Below, piece after piece: positions 5,823-6,109 of a stretch of 6,109 bases of DNA. The notes beneath the pieces are model-generated. The model did no database searches and had not been told where the DNA came from. It worked only from the letters and a program-made list of their open reading frames with translations. Source of the stretch: CAUZSN01 sp963582345 (GTDB taxonomy: Bacteria > Planctomycetota > Planctomycetia > Planctomycetales > Planctomycetaceae). Position 1 is the first letter of the stretch; the number at the start of each line of letters is the position of its first letter. The translations under genes and the position numbers were made by a program. Where the stretch lies: positions 1 to 6,109 of the forward strand of contig CAUZSN010000154.1 in NCBI GenBank assembly GCA_963582345.1, read 5' to 3'.

Positions 5823-6019
5823 GTTATCGAGATGTGGAGAATGCAGTAACATCAACTCGTCCCGATGATTACTGTGAAGTAGGTGAAGCATAAAGATCGG
5901 TGGCGCAGATCGCCGTCGGTAAAAAAAAGCCACCCGAAGGCGGCTTGAGGTGTTCATTGTTATCCTCACTCAGGGGGCTACCCCACGTCAACGGAACGAC
6001 AATCTATTATCTACACCGA
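5823..6019. other. Intergenic region right of the decayed gene
   Basis: No gene supported. The minus strand holds the intrinsic terminator at 5921-5946, and before it a small GGGG-GCTA-CCCC hairpin (about 5974-5985). A 63-codon minus-strand frame running through the terminator (5778-5969) has no motif and is not called. No clear promoter for the decayed gene was found upstream of 5802. Confidence 0.5.
5921..5946 (-). terminator. Intrinsic terminator, minus strand
   Basis: On the minus strand AAGCCGCC (5946-5939), loop TTCG and GGTGGCTT (5934-5927) form an 8-bp stem with one G-U pair and a stable UUCG tetraloop. The stem runs into a T-tract covering 5928-5921. It is a textbook rho-independent terminator. 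It would end transcripts entering from the right edge and separates them from the decayed gene at 5802. Confidence 0.88.
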
Positions 6020-6109
6020 TTACTCAAGGATTGCTTGTCTACTGCCGTGGACCTGCAACCTATTCCATTCCGGAATGGATACAGAAGAGTCGTCCGTCTC
6101 CGGCAGCAA
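6020..6109 (-). CDS. Possible C-terminal end of an unknown minus-strand protein (partial)
   Basis: The reverse strand is open from the right edge to TAA at 6020-6022, giving 29 residues ending GSRQAILE. No motif is recognised in so short a piece. The call is supported mainly by the strong minus-strand terminator about 75 bases downstream, which implies a gene ending near here. Another reverse frame also stays open nearly as long, so the frame is not certain. A perfect 16-bp palindrome (6064-6079) lies inside it. Confidence 0.35.
   Translation of the reverse strand: MLPETDDSSVSIPEWNRLQVHGSRQAILE
6064..6079. repeat. Perfect 16-bp palindrome TCCATTCCGGAATGGA
   Basis: Complete dyad symmetry over 16 bases without spacer. 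It may be a dimeric protein site or a chance palindrome inside the end of a coding frame. There are no repeats of it elsewhere in the window. Confidence 0.4.

Noticed and set aside
5778..5969. 63-codon minus-strand frame
   Set aside because: It runs through a strong intrinsic terminator on its own strand and overlaps the start of the decayed gene in another frame; no motif.

Overview
The window looks like chromosomal DNA from a planctomycete, probably of the Pirellula/Rhodopirellula type. This rests on the style of the MurC and ketosynthase proteins (MurC motifs VESCEYQRNF and GIEPDHFDYY; a ketosynthase with KSYFGN where KSxxGH is usual), moderate GC content and long gaps between genes. It is inferred from remembered family features, not from a database search.

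Layout, left to right. A minus-strand murC (UDP-N-acetylmuramate--L-alanine ligase) runs off the left edge and starts at 1202. A 345-base gap follows, holding a tandem 9-mer and a hairpin in the murC leader. A minus-strand beta-ketoacyl-synthase-like gene (1548-2840) is full length but has Asp where the catalytic Cys should be and Asn where the second catalytic His should be. Its upstream region holds an operator-like repeat, a small frame that resembles the C-terminal half of an acyl carrier protein (3033-3167), and a good sigma-70-like promoter (TTGACA-17-TGTAAT) reading toward the ketosynthase. Directly behind that promoter lies a nested, terminator-like hairpin.

A plus-strand tRNA-Leu(UAG) sits at 3433-3516. 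The next 420 bases contain no convincing gene, but they hold a nested inverted repeat and a 48-codon frame broken by one TAA. A minus-strand Na+/H+:dicarboxylate (glutamate/aspartate) symporter of the EAAT-like type follows (3940-5298) with all main substrate and cation residues in place. Directly upstream, in the same direction, is a decayed gene (5334-5802). Its fragments resemble the N-terminal part of a TAXI-type TRAP solute-binding protein, split over two frames with two in-frame stops. The right end carries a strong minus-strand terminator (5921-5946) and perhaps the last 29 codons of another minus-strand gene.

The most interesting point is the ketosynthase without its catalytic residues, possibly transcribed together with an ACP-like fragment that lacks the phosphopantetheine serine. 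The active MurC and symporter look ordinary. No phage, CRISPR or insertion-sequence gene was found.
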